Positions 34,521-47,439 of a DNA stretch of 64,000 bases are shown here, in pieces; positions within the stretch are counted from its first letter, which is position 1, and each line of letters starts with the position of its first letter. The notes beneath the pieces are model-generated. The model was given only the letters and a program-made list of their open reading frames with translations, made no database searches and was not told the origin of the DNA. Origin of the DNA: Sesamum alatum. Its lineage: Eukaryota > Streptophyta > Magnoliopsida > Lamiales > Pedaliaceae. The position numbers and the translations under genes are program-made. Location: contig JACGWO010000001.1 in NCBI GenBank assembly GCA_034509735.1, positions 36,025,966 through 36,089,965 on the forward strand. The letters are read 5' to 3'.

Positions 34521-35234
34521 TGGTTATGAGTTTAGAATCAATAAAAACTGCTTTTATTTGATGAGGTGTGGAATTGCTCATCTACTTGGTACATTGCATA
34601 ACGGACTCTATATCTTGCAACAAACGAATTTCGTCCTCAATACACAACACAAACGAAAATTAGATAATAACGGGACCGCACGTCTGTGGCACGCTAAGCT
34701 AGGTCACATATCCCAAGATAGTATGAAAAGGTTGGTAGACTCAAAGAACCTAGAGGTTGGGGACTTGAGCAATCTACCAACTTGTGAGTCCTGTCTAAGA
34801 GGGAAAATGACCAAGAAGCCCTTTGTAGGACAAAGCAGGCTTGCCACAGGTCTGTTGGACTTGGTCCATACAGACATATGTGGACCACTAAGGACGCAGG
34901 CCCGAGGTGGGTTCTCCTACTTCATAACCTTCACCGATGATCATTCACGGTGTGGTTATGTTTACCTGATGAGGTACAAGTCTGAAGCTCTTGAGAGGTT
35001 TAAAGAATTCAGACTTGAAGTGGAGAACCAAACCAACTGCAAAATTAAAATCCTACGGTCGGACCGAGGCGGTGAATACCTTAGTACGGAGTTCCTAGAT
35101 TATCTAAAAGAACATGGTATAATATCAGAATGGACACCTCCAGGAACACCACAGTTAAATGGTGTCTCTGAAAGGAGGAATCGAACCCTGTTGGACATGG
35201 TTCGGTCCATGATGAGTTTTACCAAATTGCCCTT
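34507..35234 (+). pseudogene. C1 integrase, N-terminal and core part
   Basis: The open frame includes the zinc finger (WHAKLGH, CESC) and all three catalytic motifs (HTDICGP, SDRGGEY, SERRNR). It is cut at ACCAAATTGCCCTT by A3 (TSD CCCTT). The rest resumes at 44250. Confidence 0.9.
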
Positions 35235-37464
35235 TGTTGGAATAGGTGACCAGAAAGCCAATAGGTTTGGCAATTTGTAACCTATCCGACAACTTGATGT
35301 GAATGTAATATTATTATGTGATGAATAAGATGAGTGTTCGTCACCAATGGTACCTTCTTTGTTGCGCTCATCTTACATTTGTTAAAATGGTGTTTAACTT
35401 ATATCGCAACAAAGCCCACAGACCATGGATAACAACTCGTGCAGTTGGGCCACGCATTGGATGGTGGTCATAAAACCAACTGATTAAGAGTTGGGTCTGA
35501 AACGTTCTAAGTCGAGGACCTCGAGACAGGGCATCGAGAGTCCTATTGAGACTTGCGTCAAGAGTCGTGTTCATTGGATGAGTGTCGTGTTTCATCGGAG
35601 ACAGGCGTGGGATGCCTACACGATCTTGATGGGTTGGTCGACTGGGGTCGAGCCGACTGGACTGACTCGCGGGGATCATCATATGGAAGCCTTGGAGGCT
35701 TGGTCGGTATGATTGGTTTTCCCCGGTTCCGATAGTACGGGAGTAATCCTCAGACTTGAGGGATCATGGCAGTCGCGTGCACAGGACGGCTGTATCTTGA
35801 ATCTGGCGAGAGGTAATCATTCTGTAAGATGATTATCATAAACCTTGTCCAGTGCAGTCGGAATGTGTAGCGAGGACGGTGGATTCCAAGAAGAGGATCC
35901 GTCCCCTGTCAGTATGTGACAGAGGTATCTCCTATGCACTCGGAGACACGTTCATGCTGTTTGAAGCTGTGGCCACAGTGGTTGGTCGAACAGGGAATGG
36001 TTCCCTGTGTCGACGCAATGAAGCATACGTGGTCTCGAGTATTAAGCATAGATGCCTAGTCAAGGATGGGAACCGACGCCCAATTCCATACCCTAGACTA
36101 AGGCCGGGAGACGGTAGACGGAAGGATCGTACCCGTGTGGAATCGGCGCCTAAATGTTCACGCCAATTCACCTAGTCTCTAGTGCCATGGACCGTTGCTA
36201 CACGGCCACCCATGGTAACGGGCCCTTGTGGGACACGGGCCCAAGTCTAGCTGAGGGTGAACCTAAAGGGTCACACACAAATCACCGAGGAGGTTGAGAG
36301 ATCGACTTGGAGTCAATCTCGAAGGATAAAATAAGTAATTGGATTACTTGAGGGAAAGTCCATTGGATGGACGGGCCGATATTGTATCGGGCATTCATTT
36401 AATCGGTAAATTGGATTTTTTGATTAAATATGGAAAGTTGAGATGATGAGATGTTGGATCTTTTAATTAGATTAAAAGATCAATGGGAATAATTTAAGTG
36501 GACATTAAATTGGATTTAATATTGGGTTCGTCGCAATTGGATTACGATAAAACCCGGTCCGTTAAATTATACCCGAGAGGAGAAATAATTCCTAATTTAG
36601 AATGGGAAGAAGTTGGACTTCTTTCTTTAATCAAACATGGCCGACATGCTCCCTTGGAGGAAGCAAAATCAGCCATGTTTCATGCTAGGTGGTATGTTGA
36701 CTTATCTCTTTTGGAAAGAGACAAATCAACTCCAATCAAGCTCTTCCCTTTTGGTATGATTTGATCATACCATAAATTTTGGTAGGCTTGATTGAAGAAT
36801 TGATGGTGATTGATTGGAATGAATCTAGACATCCTTGGATGAACCTAGACACATTCCAATAATCACATTAATTATGTATATATATTAGAATATACAACAC
36901 CTAGCATATGTGATTCATTATTCATCTTTTTCTAGGAAAAAGAGAAGAAAAAAATCCTCTCCTCTCTCTCAAAATTTCGTGGTACCTCCCTCTCTTACAC
37001 TTGTGTTCTTCACTTGATTTTGAATCAAGAAGAAGAACAAAGTAAGTTTAAGAGAACACAAATTCATAGTGTTCTTCTCTTAAACCGATTCCTTCCTAAA
37101 CCCGTTCTTTTCTAGCAAGAAGAACATGTGTTTCTTCCGGTGTGGTGTGGATCACCTTTGGAGAATCCATACGTTTGGATTTCGTGAGCATTCCGGAGAA
37201 GGAACAACGCTAGTAGCCGGGAGCATACGCTAAACAATCAAAGGTAACGGTTTATTACGCTTTGATTGATTTGATTTATATATCTATGCCCTATGTGTTT
37301 AAATATATGTTTTAATATTTACACATCCTACATCGAACGCCCCGTTGAGCACCCAAGGGTACACCCCTTGGGATTCGCGTATTTAAAATTTGATTTAAAT
37401 TTACGCAATTACTCGCTTTTTCTCGCTTCCGCTCGCGCTCCCGGGCGGATCCGCTTGTCCTTCA
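35235..37464 (+). repeat. A3 5' LTR
   Basis: Full-length 2230-bp family-A LTR starting TGTTGGAATAGG, as in A2, and ending TCCGCTTGTCCTTCA. Confidence 0.94.
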
Positions 37465-37466
37465 AG

Positions 37467-37478
37467 TGGTATCAGAGC
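37467..37478 (+). other. A3 primer binding site
   Basis: TGGTATCAGAGC, two bases after the 5' LTR. Confidence 0.93.
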
Positions 37479-39217
37479 CCGGTTCGATGTAAGGGGCATA
37501 GATCTATGTGTTTGGCATGATCTACTTGCTTTTTAAATGGCTTTATTCGCATGTTAGATTACATAAATATATGAATAATATGATGATTCAATTGTTTAGA
37601 TTTAATGGACTTTTGGCATGCTTAATTTTTGTTTAGATAATATTAATGTTATTGTGCTGAAACAGTTTTGAAAAACAAAAAAATAAAAAATAAAAAATTT
37701 GGTCGGGCCGGCAGTGGCCGCGCGCAGGCGAGCGCCAGCGCGCGCGCGCTGCCCTGTGCGCGCGGCCGGCCGGCCAGCACAACGGCTGGGCCGTTTTGTG
37801 CCGTTTTTCGACTTTTTCCAGAAAATTTAATTTTCTGTATTTTCTGCACAATATTTTGAAAATATATTAATTTTGCATTTTTTGATTTTGGAATAATTGG
37901 ATTATTCCTTGGATTAAATTTGCTTAATTAATTTGGGATTAATACATGCATTGGATGCATTGTTTAAAATGTCCATTAAATTTAAAATTTGAATTTTGCA
38001 TATTATTTGTATATTTATGCTTTTGTGATGTTGGACATCACTTGGATATTTGGAATATCCATTGGTTTTATTGCATGATTATTTGGAATAATTATGTTAT
38101 ATGTGAGTTGATGGAATCAACATGGGATGATCACAAGAGCCCTAGACCTTGTGTATGGATGAATGTATGATCATTTATTTTCTGTTAGGTGGGGCTTGCG
38201 TGCCTCTTGTTTTTGGGACTATCATCTCCCGTATTTTCAGCCTCATGATGTTAAGGCTTGTTTTCCTTATTACCAATGTATTACTTTCAGTTGTAATGAG
38301 AGTAGATAGGATTGGTGAGGTTTTACTTTTAACAAGCAATTGGAGTCGGAGACCCCAAGGAGGAGCATCAAGGCGTGAAACAAGAAGCACTTTAAGGCCC
38401 ATTGGAATGACAATGGGTTTTATTATTATTTTAATAATTTAGGACCACCCTAGACAGACCATAGACTCACTGTGGGCTCAGTGGGTCGCATAGGTTGGGC
38501 TTGTGATCATCCTAACAGGGGTATGCTATATTTTCTACATGCGGCGTATTTATTTATCGCTTTAAATATTGGATATTTATGTATGCTAAAACACCATAAT
38601 GTGATGAGGTCTCGGTCACACTTAAACTCTCATTTGGTTGGACCAAATTAAATATTAGGCCCAGAACGGACTTGGATCAAAATGGTATTTTGGTCTGTCC
38701 AAGCCTTCCATCCACAGCAATGTGGTGAGGAAGCTACAACTACCCAAGTGTGGTCTCACGAGTCGTGGCACACTTGGAATAGGGGAAAGCTGCACTATTG
38801 TTGTGAACAAAAAGACTGCGCTCGCTGTTTCCCTGTCTCACGAGTCGTGGGGGGCGACAGTTTGAGGCATGATTTGGTTGATGGGTCGGGCCCAACACTG
38901 AGTAACATGGTTCGCTTGGAGTCCTCGGGACCATGTGAATAGGTGAGGCAAAATATCTTGGGAATCTCATTGGATGAGAATGATATTGGATATCTCCCAC
39001 AAGGTCTTCTTCATGTGAATCGTAAAAGCCGGGCATGGAGATTACGCTTGTGGATCCCAAGCCCACTAGGAAATGGTTTCCCGAAACTCCGCTTGAGAGT
39101 GGCGGATTTTCGTATAAATAGTGGGAGGGTTAAAGACTAAAAGACCAAGTCTTCTACTTGAAAAATAATATTACCATCATCTGCTAATTCCTGCTTTACA
39201 TTTTCATTAATGTAGAT
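37479..39217 (+). other. A3 5' leader, noncoding
   Basis: About 1.74 kb. It has a short GC-rich tract (about 37700-37790), the conserved block (about 38443-38530), and palindromes CACGAGTCGTG at 38757-38767 and 38839-38849. Confidence 0.8.
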
Positions 39218-40361
39218 ATGTCTAAGAACCCGTTAACCATGATTCTTGAGACTAACAAATTCAACGTAACGAACTACTCGGACTGGCTGAGAAACCTGAG
39301 GATTGTCCTCGGTTTCGAGAACCAAGGCTACGTCTTGGACGAGCCACCACCGAGCGACTTACCGGAGGGGTCCACGCCTGAAGAACGTTTGACGTTCGAG
39401 AAAATGGCATGAGGACAACCGGAAAGTACGCAGTATCATACTGGCTTCAATGTCTAACGACATCCAGAAGCAGTATGAGAGGCTGGACAATGTCTCCGCC
39501 ATAATGCTCCGCATGAACGAGGTTTATGCGGTTCCGGATAGGCATATTAGATATGCTGCCACAAAAGCATTCTTTGGCACCAAGCTCGCTGAAGGAGCGT
39601 CTGTACAGAGTCATGGGGTCAAGATGCTCTCCCTAGTGGAGAAACTCGAGGACCTTAAAGCTGGGCTTAACAATGACACGTACATTGACGTGATCCTCCA
39701 GTCGCTTCCTCCATCCTATGACCCGTTTGTTGTAAACTACAACATGAACGGACTTGAGAAGTCTATTCATGAGTTGATCAACATGCTGGTCCAATACGAG
39801 GCAACGACCCACAAGTCGGCGCCAGCGGTATTTATAGGAGAGGCTTCATCCTCCAAGGCGAATGGCAAGAGGGCCGGACGCTGGAAGAGGAAGAAGGGCA
39901 AAAGGAAGACGGTTGTGGCCCCTGCTCACGCTCCGGGCGTCCCTGTTGCTCCGATTGGACCGAGCAAAGGGAAAGGGAAGGCCCGTGGTTCTCAGCGGTC
40001 CAAGGTAAATGATGTCTGCATGCATTGCCAAGGGAAAGGGCATTGGAAGAGGGAGTGCCCACAACTCCTCTCCAACCCAGGTGTGTTTGTGGATGAAGTA
40101 AATATGATTACTAATTCTGCTTCATGGGTATTGGATACCGGGTGTGGTGCTCACATCTGCAATGATTTGCAGGCACTGCAAAGAAGCAGAAGGCTAACCA
40201 AGGATGAGATGATCCTGAGGCTAGGCGATGGCAAGGCCGTTGCTGCGGAGGCCGTAGGATCACTAGAGTTAGCCATTAGTAGTCATGTTAGGATTGTACT
40301 GAACGACTGTTTCTATGTACGTAGCATGATTAAAAAACATTGTTTCCATCCCGGTCCTTGA
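39218..40361 (+). pseudogene. A3 gag-protease, frameshifted
   Basis: It starts at MSKNPLT. An inserted A near 39403 (after LTFEK) shifts the frame. The rest of Gag, the zinc knuckle CMHCQGKGHWKREC and the protease motif LDTGCG are open at 39450-40361. A further frameshift near 40335 (six A) ends it before integrase. Confidence 0.88.
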
Positions 40362-40415
40362 TAAGGAGGGATATGAATTTACCATCAATAAAAATGTTTT
40401 TTTTCATTATCAAAG

Positions 40416-41516
40416 ATGGTATTTTCTCATCTGCTTGGTACATTGGTCAACGGTCTGTACATACTTCAACAGTCTAATTGGATTATGAGTGCAGAACACA
40501 AACGAAAACGTGATCATCATAATAACGCACAGATATGGCATGCGAGGTTAGGTCATATCTCTAAAGATAGGATAAGAAGGTTGGTGGACTCAAAGAGTCT
40601 AGAAATAGACGATTTGGACAACCTACCGACCTGCGAATCCTGTCTAAAGGGAAAGATGACCAAGAAACCTTTTGTTGGACAAAGTATGCTAGCCAGTGGT
40701 CTGTTGGATTTGATCCATACAGATGTCTGTGGTCCACTAAATACTCAGGCTAGAGGTGGGTACTCGTACTTCATAACCTTTACCGATGATCACTCACGGT
40801 ATGGTTATGTTTACCTGATGAAGTACAAGTCTGAAGCCTTTGGACGGTTTAAGGAATACAGACTTGAAGTAGAGAACCAAACCGGTCGAAAGATCAAAGC
40901 CCTTTGGTCGGACCGAGGTGGAGAGTATTTGAGTGGTGAGTTTACTGATTATCTAAAAGAGAATGGGATTCTCTCTCAGTGGACCCCTCCTGGAACACCG
41001 CAGCTTAATGGTGTGTCTAAAAGGAGGAATCGGACCCTGTTGGACATGGTCCGATCCATGATGAGTTTTACCGAACTCCCCCTTTCCTTCTGGGGATACG
41101 CTCTTGAGACGGCGGCCAAAGTTTTGAACTTGGCGCCATCTAAAAGGGTATCCCAGACGCCATATGAGATATGGCATGGCAAGCCTGCCTCCTACAAATA
41201 CTTGAAAGTGTGGGGTTGCCCCGCATATGTCAAGAGATTAGTGGGAGATAAACTGGACTCGAGGTCTAGTTTATGCAGGTTCATCGGCTATCCGAAAGAA
41301 ACTGCGGGGTATTATTTCTATGATCCCTTCGAGCAAAAGGTTTTTGTCTCGCGAAACGCAGTGTTCTTGGAAAAAGGTTTTCCATCGGATAGTCGACGCG
41401 ATGAGGTGCTCCTTGAGGAATCAAGTGAGGAACCCCAAGAGGCGGCAGTGACATCTGAGCCTGAAGTTCCCACTGATATTGTTCCAGTCCTCGGCCAGAG
41501 TATCCCATGCACCTGA
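40416..41516 (+). pseudogene. A3 integrase, open but lacking catalytic Glu
   Basis: The 366-codon frame has the zinc finger (WHARLGH, CESC) and both Asp motifs (HTDVCGP, SDRGGEY). The third motif is NGVSKRRNR instead of NGVSERRNR, so the DDE glutamate is Lys (GAA to AAA type). The tail runs to the Glu/Pro-rich linker before a frameshift near 41490. Confidence 0.88.
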
Positions 41517-42209
41517 TAGGTATGGATTTCTGGGCCTGACCGGTCAGTTGGATAATGATCCAAAGACGTACGGAAAAGCGATGTCGGACATCGATTCGGA
41601 CAAGTGGCTTGAGGCCATGAAATCCGAGATGGACTCGATGGGTACAAACAAGGTTTGGACCCTAGCAGATCCACCAAAAGGGGTTAAACCCGAAGCTGGA
41701 ACATACGTTTTGATGAAGTCATACGGGGATATGATTTCATCAAGAACGAGTCCGATCCTTGTGTATACAAGAAGATCAGTGGGAGCTCAGTTGCGTTTCT
41801 GGTGCTTTACGTGGATGACATCTTGCTCATTGGGAATGATTCTAAGATGTTGGGTACCACTAAAGCTTGGCTGTCAATGCAATTCTCCATGAAGGATATG
41901 GGCGAGGCATCCTACATCCTTGGCATCAAGATCTACAGGGATAGATCTAGAAGGATGTTAGGAATGGCCCAGTCCTCGTACATTGAGAAAGTCTTGAAGA
42001 GATTCAAGATGGAGAACTCAAAACGAGGATTCCTTCCTATGAGGCATGGAATTAAGATATGCAAGAAGCAGTCTCCTAAGACTGATGAGGAGCTTAAAAG
42101 GATGTTGGACATCCCCTATGCTTCAGCCGTAGGCAGCATACAGTATGCTGTTCAGCGCACTAGACCTGATGTGGGTTTCGCTTTGAGCGTAACTAGCCGA
42201 TATCACTAG
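41479..42209 (+). pseudogene. A3 reverse transcriptase remnant with 340-bp deletion
   Basis: The first frame reads through the integrase-RT linker to PPKGVKP. It is then joined out of frame at CCCG (41689-41692) to sequence that follows the fingers. The palm with YVDDILLIG is open in another frame (41802-42209). The deleted segment and junction are the same as in A2, and both copies share the variant TNKVWTLADPP (A1 has LVDPP). Confidence 0.9.
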
Positions 42210-42783
42210 AGTGCAGTCAAGACTATCCTGAAGTACCTGAAAAAGGACTAAGGACATGTTCTTGATCTACGGCGGTAGAGAGTTGATACTGGAAGGCTAT
42301 AGCAACGCTAGCTTCCAGTCGGATGACGATGATGCCAAGTCTCAGTATGATTTTGTATTTAGACTAAATGGTGGCGTGGTTACTTGGAAGGGTTCCAAGC
42401 AAGCTACCACGGCCTACTCCACCATAGAGTTTTGAATACATAGCGGCTTTGGAAGCTGCTAAGGAGTGGTTTGGTTGATGAGCTACATCCAAGGGTTGGA
42501 TGTAGTACCTTGGATGTAGTACCTAGCATTGCTAAGCCTGTAATTATCTTTCATGATAAAAACGGGGCGATAGCGCTAGCAAAGGAATCGAGATCTCATC
42601 ACGATCCAAGCATATTCTTAGACGCTACCATCTACTTAGAGAGATGGATAGCAGGACTGACGTTCGATTGGACCATGTCAGCTCCGCAGAAAACATAGCA
42701 GATCCACTTGCTAAGCCCATGTCGCAAGTTGCCCATACTCACCATCTGAATAAGAGGTTCGAGGTCAATGGGTGATTGGCTTT
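42210..42783 (+). pseudogene. A3 RNase H remnant
   Basis: Similarity to the A1 RNase H is clear (SNASFQS in place of SDASFQS, and HDKNGAIA in place of CDNNGAIA), with several indels, including a short repeated stretch near 42500. Acidic residues are altered, so it would be inactive. Confidence 0.8.
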
Positions 42784-42799
42784 AGGTCAAGTGGGAGAT
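42784..42799 (+). other. A3 polypurine tract
   Basis: AGGTCAAGTGGGAGAT directly before the 3' LTR. Confidence 0.93.
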
Positions 42800-44244
42800 T
42801 GTTGGAATAGGTGACCAGAAAGCCAATAGGTTTGGCAATTTATAACCTATCCGACAACTTGATGTGAATGTAATATTATTATGTGATGAATAAGATGAGT
42901 GTTCGTCACCAATGGTACCTTCTTTATTGCGCTCATCTTACATTTGTTAAAATGGTGTTTAACTTATATCGCAACAAAGCCCACAGACCATGGATAACAA
43001 CTCGTGCAGTTGGGCCACGCATTGGATGGTGGTCATGAAACCAACTGATTAAGAGTTGGGTCTGAAACGTTCCAAGTCGAGGACCTCGAGTCAATCTCAA
43101 AGGATAAAATAAGTAATTGGATTCCTTGAGGGAAAGTCCATTGGATGGACGGGCCGATATTGTATCGAGCATTCATTTAATCGGTAAATTGGATTTTCGA
43201 TTAAATATGGAAAGTTGAGATGATGAGACGTTGGATCTTTTAATTAGATTAAAAGATCAACGGGAATAATTTAAGTGGACATTAAATTGGATTTAATATT
43301 GGGTTCGTCGCAATTGGATTACGATAAAACCCGGTCCGTTAAATTATACCCGAGAGGAGAAATAATTCCTAATTTGGAATAGGAAGAAGTTGGACTTCTT
43401 TCCTTAATCAAACATGGCCGACATGCTCCCTTGGAGGAAGCAAAATCAGCCATGTTTCATGCTAGGTGGTATGTTGACTTATCTCTTTTGGAAAGAGACA
43501 AATCAACTCCAATCAAGCTCTTCCCTTTTGGTATGATTTGATCATACCATAAATTTTGGTAGGCTTGATTGAAGAATTGATGGTGATTGATTGGAATGAA
43601 TCTAGACATCCTTGGATGAACCTAGACACATTCCAATAATCACATTAATTATGTATATATATTAGAATATATAACACCTAGCATATGTGATTCATTATTC
43701 CTCTTTTTCTAGGAAAAAGAGAAGACAAAAATCCTCTCCTCTCTCTCAAAATTTCGTGGTACCTCCCTCTCTTACACTTGTGTTCTTCTTCACTTGATTT
43801 TGAATCAAGAAGAAGAACAAAGTAAGTTTAAGAGAACACTAATTCATAGTGTTCTTCTCTTAAACCGATTCCTTCCTAAACCCGTTCTTTTCTAGCAAGA
43901 AGAACGTGTGTTTCTTCCGGTGTGGTGTGGATCACATTTGGAGAACCCATACGTTTGGATTTCGTGAGCATTCCGGAGAAGGAACAACGCTAGTAGCCGG
44001 GAGCATACGCTAAACAATCAAAGGTAACGGTTTATTACGCTTTGATTGATTTGATTTATATATCTATGCCCTATGTGTTTAAATATATGTTTTAATATTT
44101 ACACATCCTACATCGAACGCCCGGTTGAGAACCCAAGGGTACCCCCCTTGGGATTCGCGTATTTTAAATTTGATTTAAATTTACGCAATTTCTCGCTTTT
44201 TCTCGCTTCCGCTTGCGCTCCCGGGCAGATCCGCTTGTCCTTCA
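42800..44244 (+). repeat. A3 3' LTR with 787-bp internal deletion
   Basis: Only 1445 bp. The join at 43090/43091 connects bases matching 35525 and 36313 of the 5' LTR, with GAG shared at both ends. Termini are intact. Confidence 0.93.
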
Positions 44245-45030
44245 CCCTTATCGTTTTGGGGCTATGCACTAGAGACAGTGGCCAAATTATTGAATTTAGT
44301 GCCTACTAGTACATTGACCCAAACGCCATATGAGATATGGCACGGCAAGCCTGCATCCTACAATTACTTGAAAATGTGGGGTAGCCCCGCATACGTCAAG
44401 AGGTTAGTGGGAGATAAGTTAGAGTCTAGATCTAGCTTATGCAGGTTCGTTGGATACCCTAAAGAAACTGCGGGTTTTTACTTTTATGACCCCTTGGAAC
44501 AAAAGGTGTTTGTTTCAAGAAATGCAGTATTCTTGGAGCAAGGCTTCCCGGAGGATATCCAACCTGATGAGCTGATCCTTGAAGAATCAAGTGATGGAAT
44601 CCAGCCATCAGAGGAGGCCGTGGAACCCTCACTTAGAGGATTCAGGATAGATAGCCGAAGGGCTAACAAGCCTCGAGAAGTCCAACATGCTAGGCATGAA
44701 GGACAGCCTCAGGAACAGCCAGCCCCGGTTCCTGAACCACCGGCTCCGATACAGTCAACGCCCACAGTCACCACAGACGTTCCCGTTCTCCGTAGGTCCA
44801 CTAGAGAGTCCAGGCCTCCAGTGAGATATGGCTTTCTAGGTGCGACCGATCTTTTGGATAACGATCGTAAGACTTACGGAGAAGCGATGTCTGACATCTA
44901 CTCCGGGAAATGGCTTGAGGCCATGAAAGCCGAAATGGACTCCATGAGCGAGAACCAAGTTTGGAGTCTCGTAGATCCACCGAAAGGTGTTAAGCCAGTG
45001 GGCTGTAAGTGGGTCTACAAGCGCAAACTC
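44245..45030 (+). pseudogene. C1 integrase tail to RT start
   Basis: It resumes after A3 (TSD 44245-44249) with the integrase C-terminus, a Pro/Glu-rich linker and the RT start VGCKWVYKRKL. The last 212 bases (44819-45030) are repeated, slightly differently, at 45031-45242. The second copy belongs to C2 rather than C1, because it is nearly identical to C2's own inverted copy. Confidence 0.85.
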
Positions 45031-45991
45031 CAGTGAGATATGGGTTTCTAGGTGCGACCGATCTTCTGGATAACGATCCTAAGACATACGGGGAAGCGAT
45101 GTCTGACATCGACTCCGGGAAATGGCTTGAGGCCATGAAGACCGAAATGGACTCCATGAGCGAGAACCAAGTTTGGAGACTTGTAGATCCACCGAAAGGT
45201 GTTAAGCCAGTGGGCTGTAAGTGGGTCTACAAGCGCAAACTCGGCGTTGATGGAGAAGTCACAACCTTTAAGGCTAGGCTTGTAGCCAAGGGATACACTC
45301 AACGACCCGGGGTCGATTTTGAGGATACCTACTCGCCAGTAGCCATGGCTAAGTCCATTCGGATCCTGCTTGCCATAGCAGCATGGTATGACTATGAAAT
45401 ATGGCAGATGGACGTGAAAACGGCCTTCCTCAACGGTTTCGTTGAAGAAGAGATCTATATGGATCAGCCGGAGGGTTTCACGGTCACTGGAGAAGAACAG
45501 AAGGTCTGTCGTCTCCAGAAGTCCATCTATGGCCTCAAACAAGCATCCCGAAGTTGGAACATTCGATTTGATGAAGTAATACGGGGATATGACTTCATCA
45601 AAAACGAATCCGACCCTTGTGTATACAAGAAGGTCAGTGGGAGCTCTATAGTGTTCCTAGTGCTTTACGTGGATGACATTCTGCTCATTGGTAATGACGT
45701 CAGAATGTTAGGAAACACAAAAGCATGGTTGTCAACCAAGTTTTCCATGAAGGACTTGGGTGAAGCCTCCTACATCCTAGGCATCCAGATTGTCAGGGAC
45801 AGATCTAAAAGGATGTTAGGGCTCACCCAAAACTCGTATATGGAGAAAGTCCTAAAGAGATATCGAATGGACAACTCCAAACGAGGATTCCTTCCAATGA
45901 GGCATGGGATCAAGTTGTCCAAGAAGCAGTCCCCGCAGACTGATGAGGAACTTGAAAAGATGAAAGTCATCCCCTATGCTTCTGCCGTAGG
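45031..45991 (+). pseudogene. Inverted RT piece of C2
   Basis: Open in frame (within 45009-45998). It covers the integrase tail (YGFLGATD), the RT fingers, MDVKTAFLNG, YVDDILLIG and the palm to PYASAVG. Its first 203 bases match the reverse complement of 45992-46194 with one difference seen. The orientation is opposite to the C2 body. All RT catalytic motifs are visible, but gag, RNase H and a promoter are not attached. Confidence 0.82.
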
Positions 45992-47439
45992 CTTGTAGAC
46001 CCACTTACAGTCCACTGGCTTAACACCTTTCGGTGGATCTACAAGTCTCCAAACTTGGTTCTCGCTCATGGAGTCCATTTCGGTCTTCATGGCCTCAAGC
46101 CATTTCCCGGAGTCGATGTCAGACATCGCTTCCCCGTATGTCTTAGGATCGTTATCCAGAAGATCGGTCGCACCTAGAAACCCATATCTCACTGGAGGTC
46201 TGGATTCTCTAGTGGACCTACGGAGGACGGGAACGTCAGTGGTGACTGTGGGCGCTGACTGTATCGTAGCTGGCGGTTCAGGGGCCGGGACTGGCCTTTC
46301 TTGAGGTTGTCCTTCATGCCTAGCATGTTGGACTTCTCTAGGTTGGTCAGCCCTCCGTGCGTTAATCCTAAATCCTCTTGGTGAGGTTTCCGCGGCTATT
46401 TCTGATGGCTGAGTTCCATCACTTGATTCCTCAAGGATTAGCTCATCAGGTTGGATATCCTCCGGGAAGCCTTGCTCCAAGAATACTGCATTCCTTGAAA
46501 CAAATACCTTTTGTTCCAAAGGGTCATAAAAGTAATAACCCGCAGTTTCTCTAGGGTATCCGACGAACCTGCATAGGCTAGACCTGGATTCTAGCTTATC
46601 TCCCACTAACCTCTTGACGTATGCGGGGCTACCCCACACTTTCAAGTAGTTGTAGGACGCAGGCTTGCCGTGCCATATCTCATATGGCGTTGGGGTCAAT
46701 GCACTGGTAGGCGCCAAATTCAACAACTTGGCTGCCGTTTCTAATGCATAACCCCAAAACGATAAGGGCAATTTGGTAAAACTCATCATGGACCGAACCA
46801 TGTCCAACAGGGTTCGGTTCCTCCTTTCAGAGACGCCATTTAACTGTGGTGTTCCGGGAGGTGTCCATTCCGATATTATATCATTTTCTTTTAGATAATC
46901 TAGGAATTCGGCACTAAGGTATTCACCGCCTCGGTCTGACCGTAGGACTTTAATTTTGCAGTTGGTCTGGTTCTCCACTTCAAGCCTGAATTCTTTAAAC
47001 CTCTTAAGAGCTTCAGACTTGTACCTCATTAGGTAAACATAACCATACCGTGAATGATCATCGGTGAAGGTTATGAAGTAGAGAACCCACCTCGAGCCTG
47101 CATCCTCAGTGGTCCACATACGTCTGTATGGACCAAGTCCAACAGACCCGTGGCAAGCCTGCTTTGACCTACAAAGGGCTTCTTGGTCATTTTCCCTCTT
47201 AGACAAGATTCACAAGTTGGTAGATCGCTCAAGTCCCCAACCTCTAGGTTCTTTGAGTCTACCAACCTTTTCATCCTATCTTGGGATATGTGACCTAGCC
47301 TAGCGTGCCACAGACGTGTGTTCCCGTTATTATCTAATTTCCGTTTGTGTTGAGCGTTAAGAACGAAATTCGTTTGTTGCAAGATATAGAGCCCGTTGTG
47401 CAATGTACCAAGTAGATGAGCAATTCCACACCTCATCAA
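45992..47439 (-). pseudogene. C2 integrase, frameshifted
   Basis: One frame (47071-47439) has the zinc finger (WHARLGH, CESC) and first Asp (HTDVCGP). A lost C near 47086 shifts the frame. The other frame (45974-47206) carries SDRGGEY, SERRNR, the C-terminal domain and the linker to VDCKWVYK. It ends at the inversion point. Confidence 0.87.

Larger units (their letters stand above)
35235..44244 (+). mobile_element. A3, family-A element nested in C1 integrase
   Basis: 9010 bp with 5' LTR (35235-37464), primer site, leader, gag, integrase, truncated RT, RNase H remnant, polypurine tract and shortened 3' LTR (42800-44244). The perfect TSD CCCTT (35230-35234, 44245-44249) restores C1 integrase. 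It shares the RT deletion with A2. It inserted after C1 did. Confidence 0.94.
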
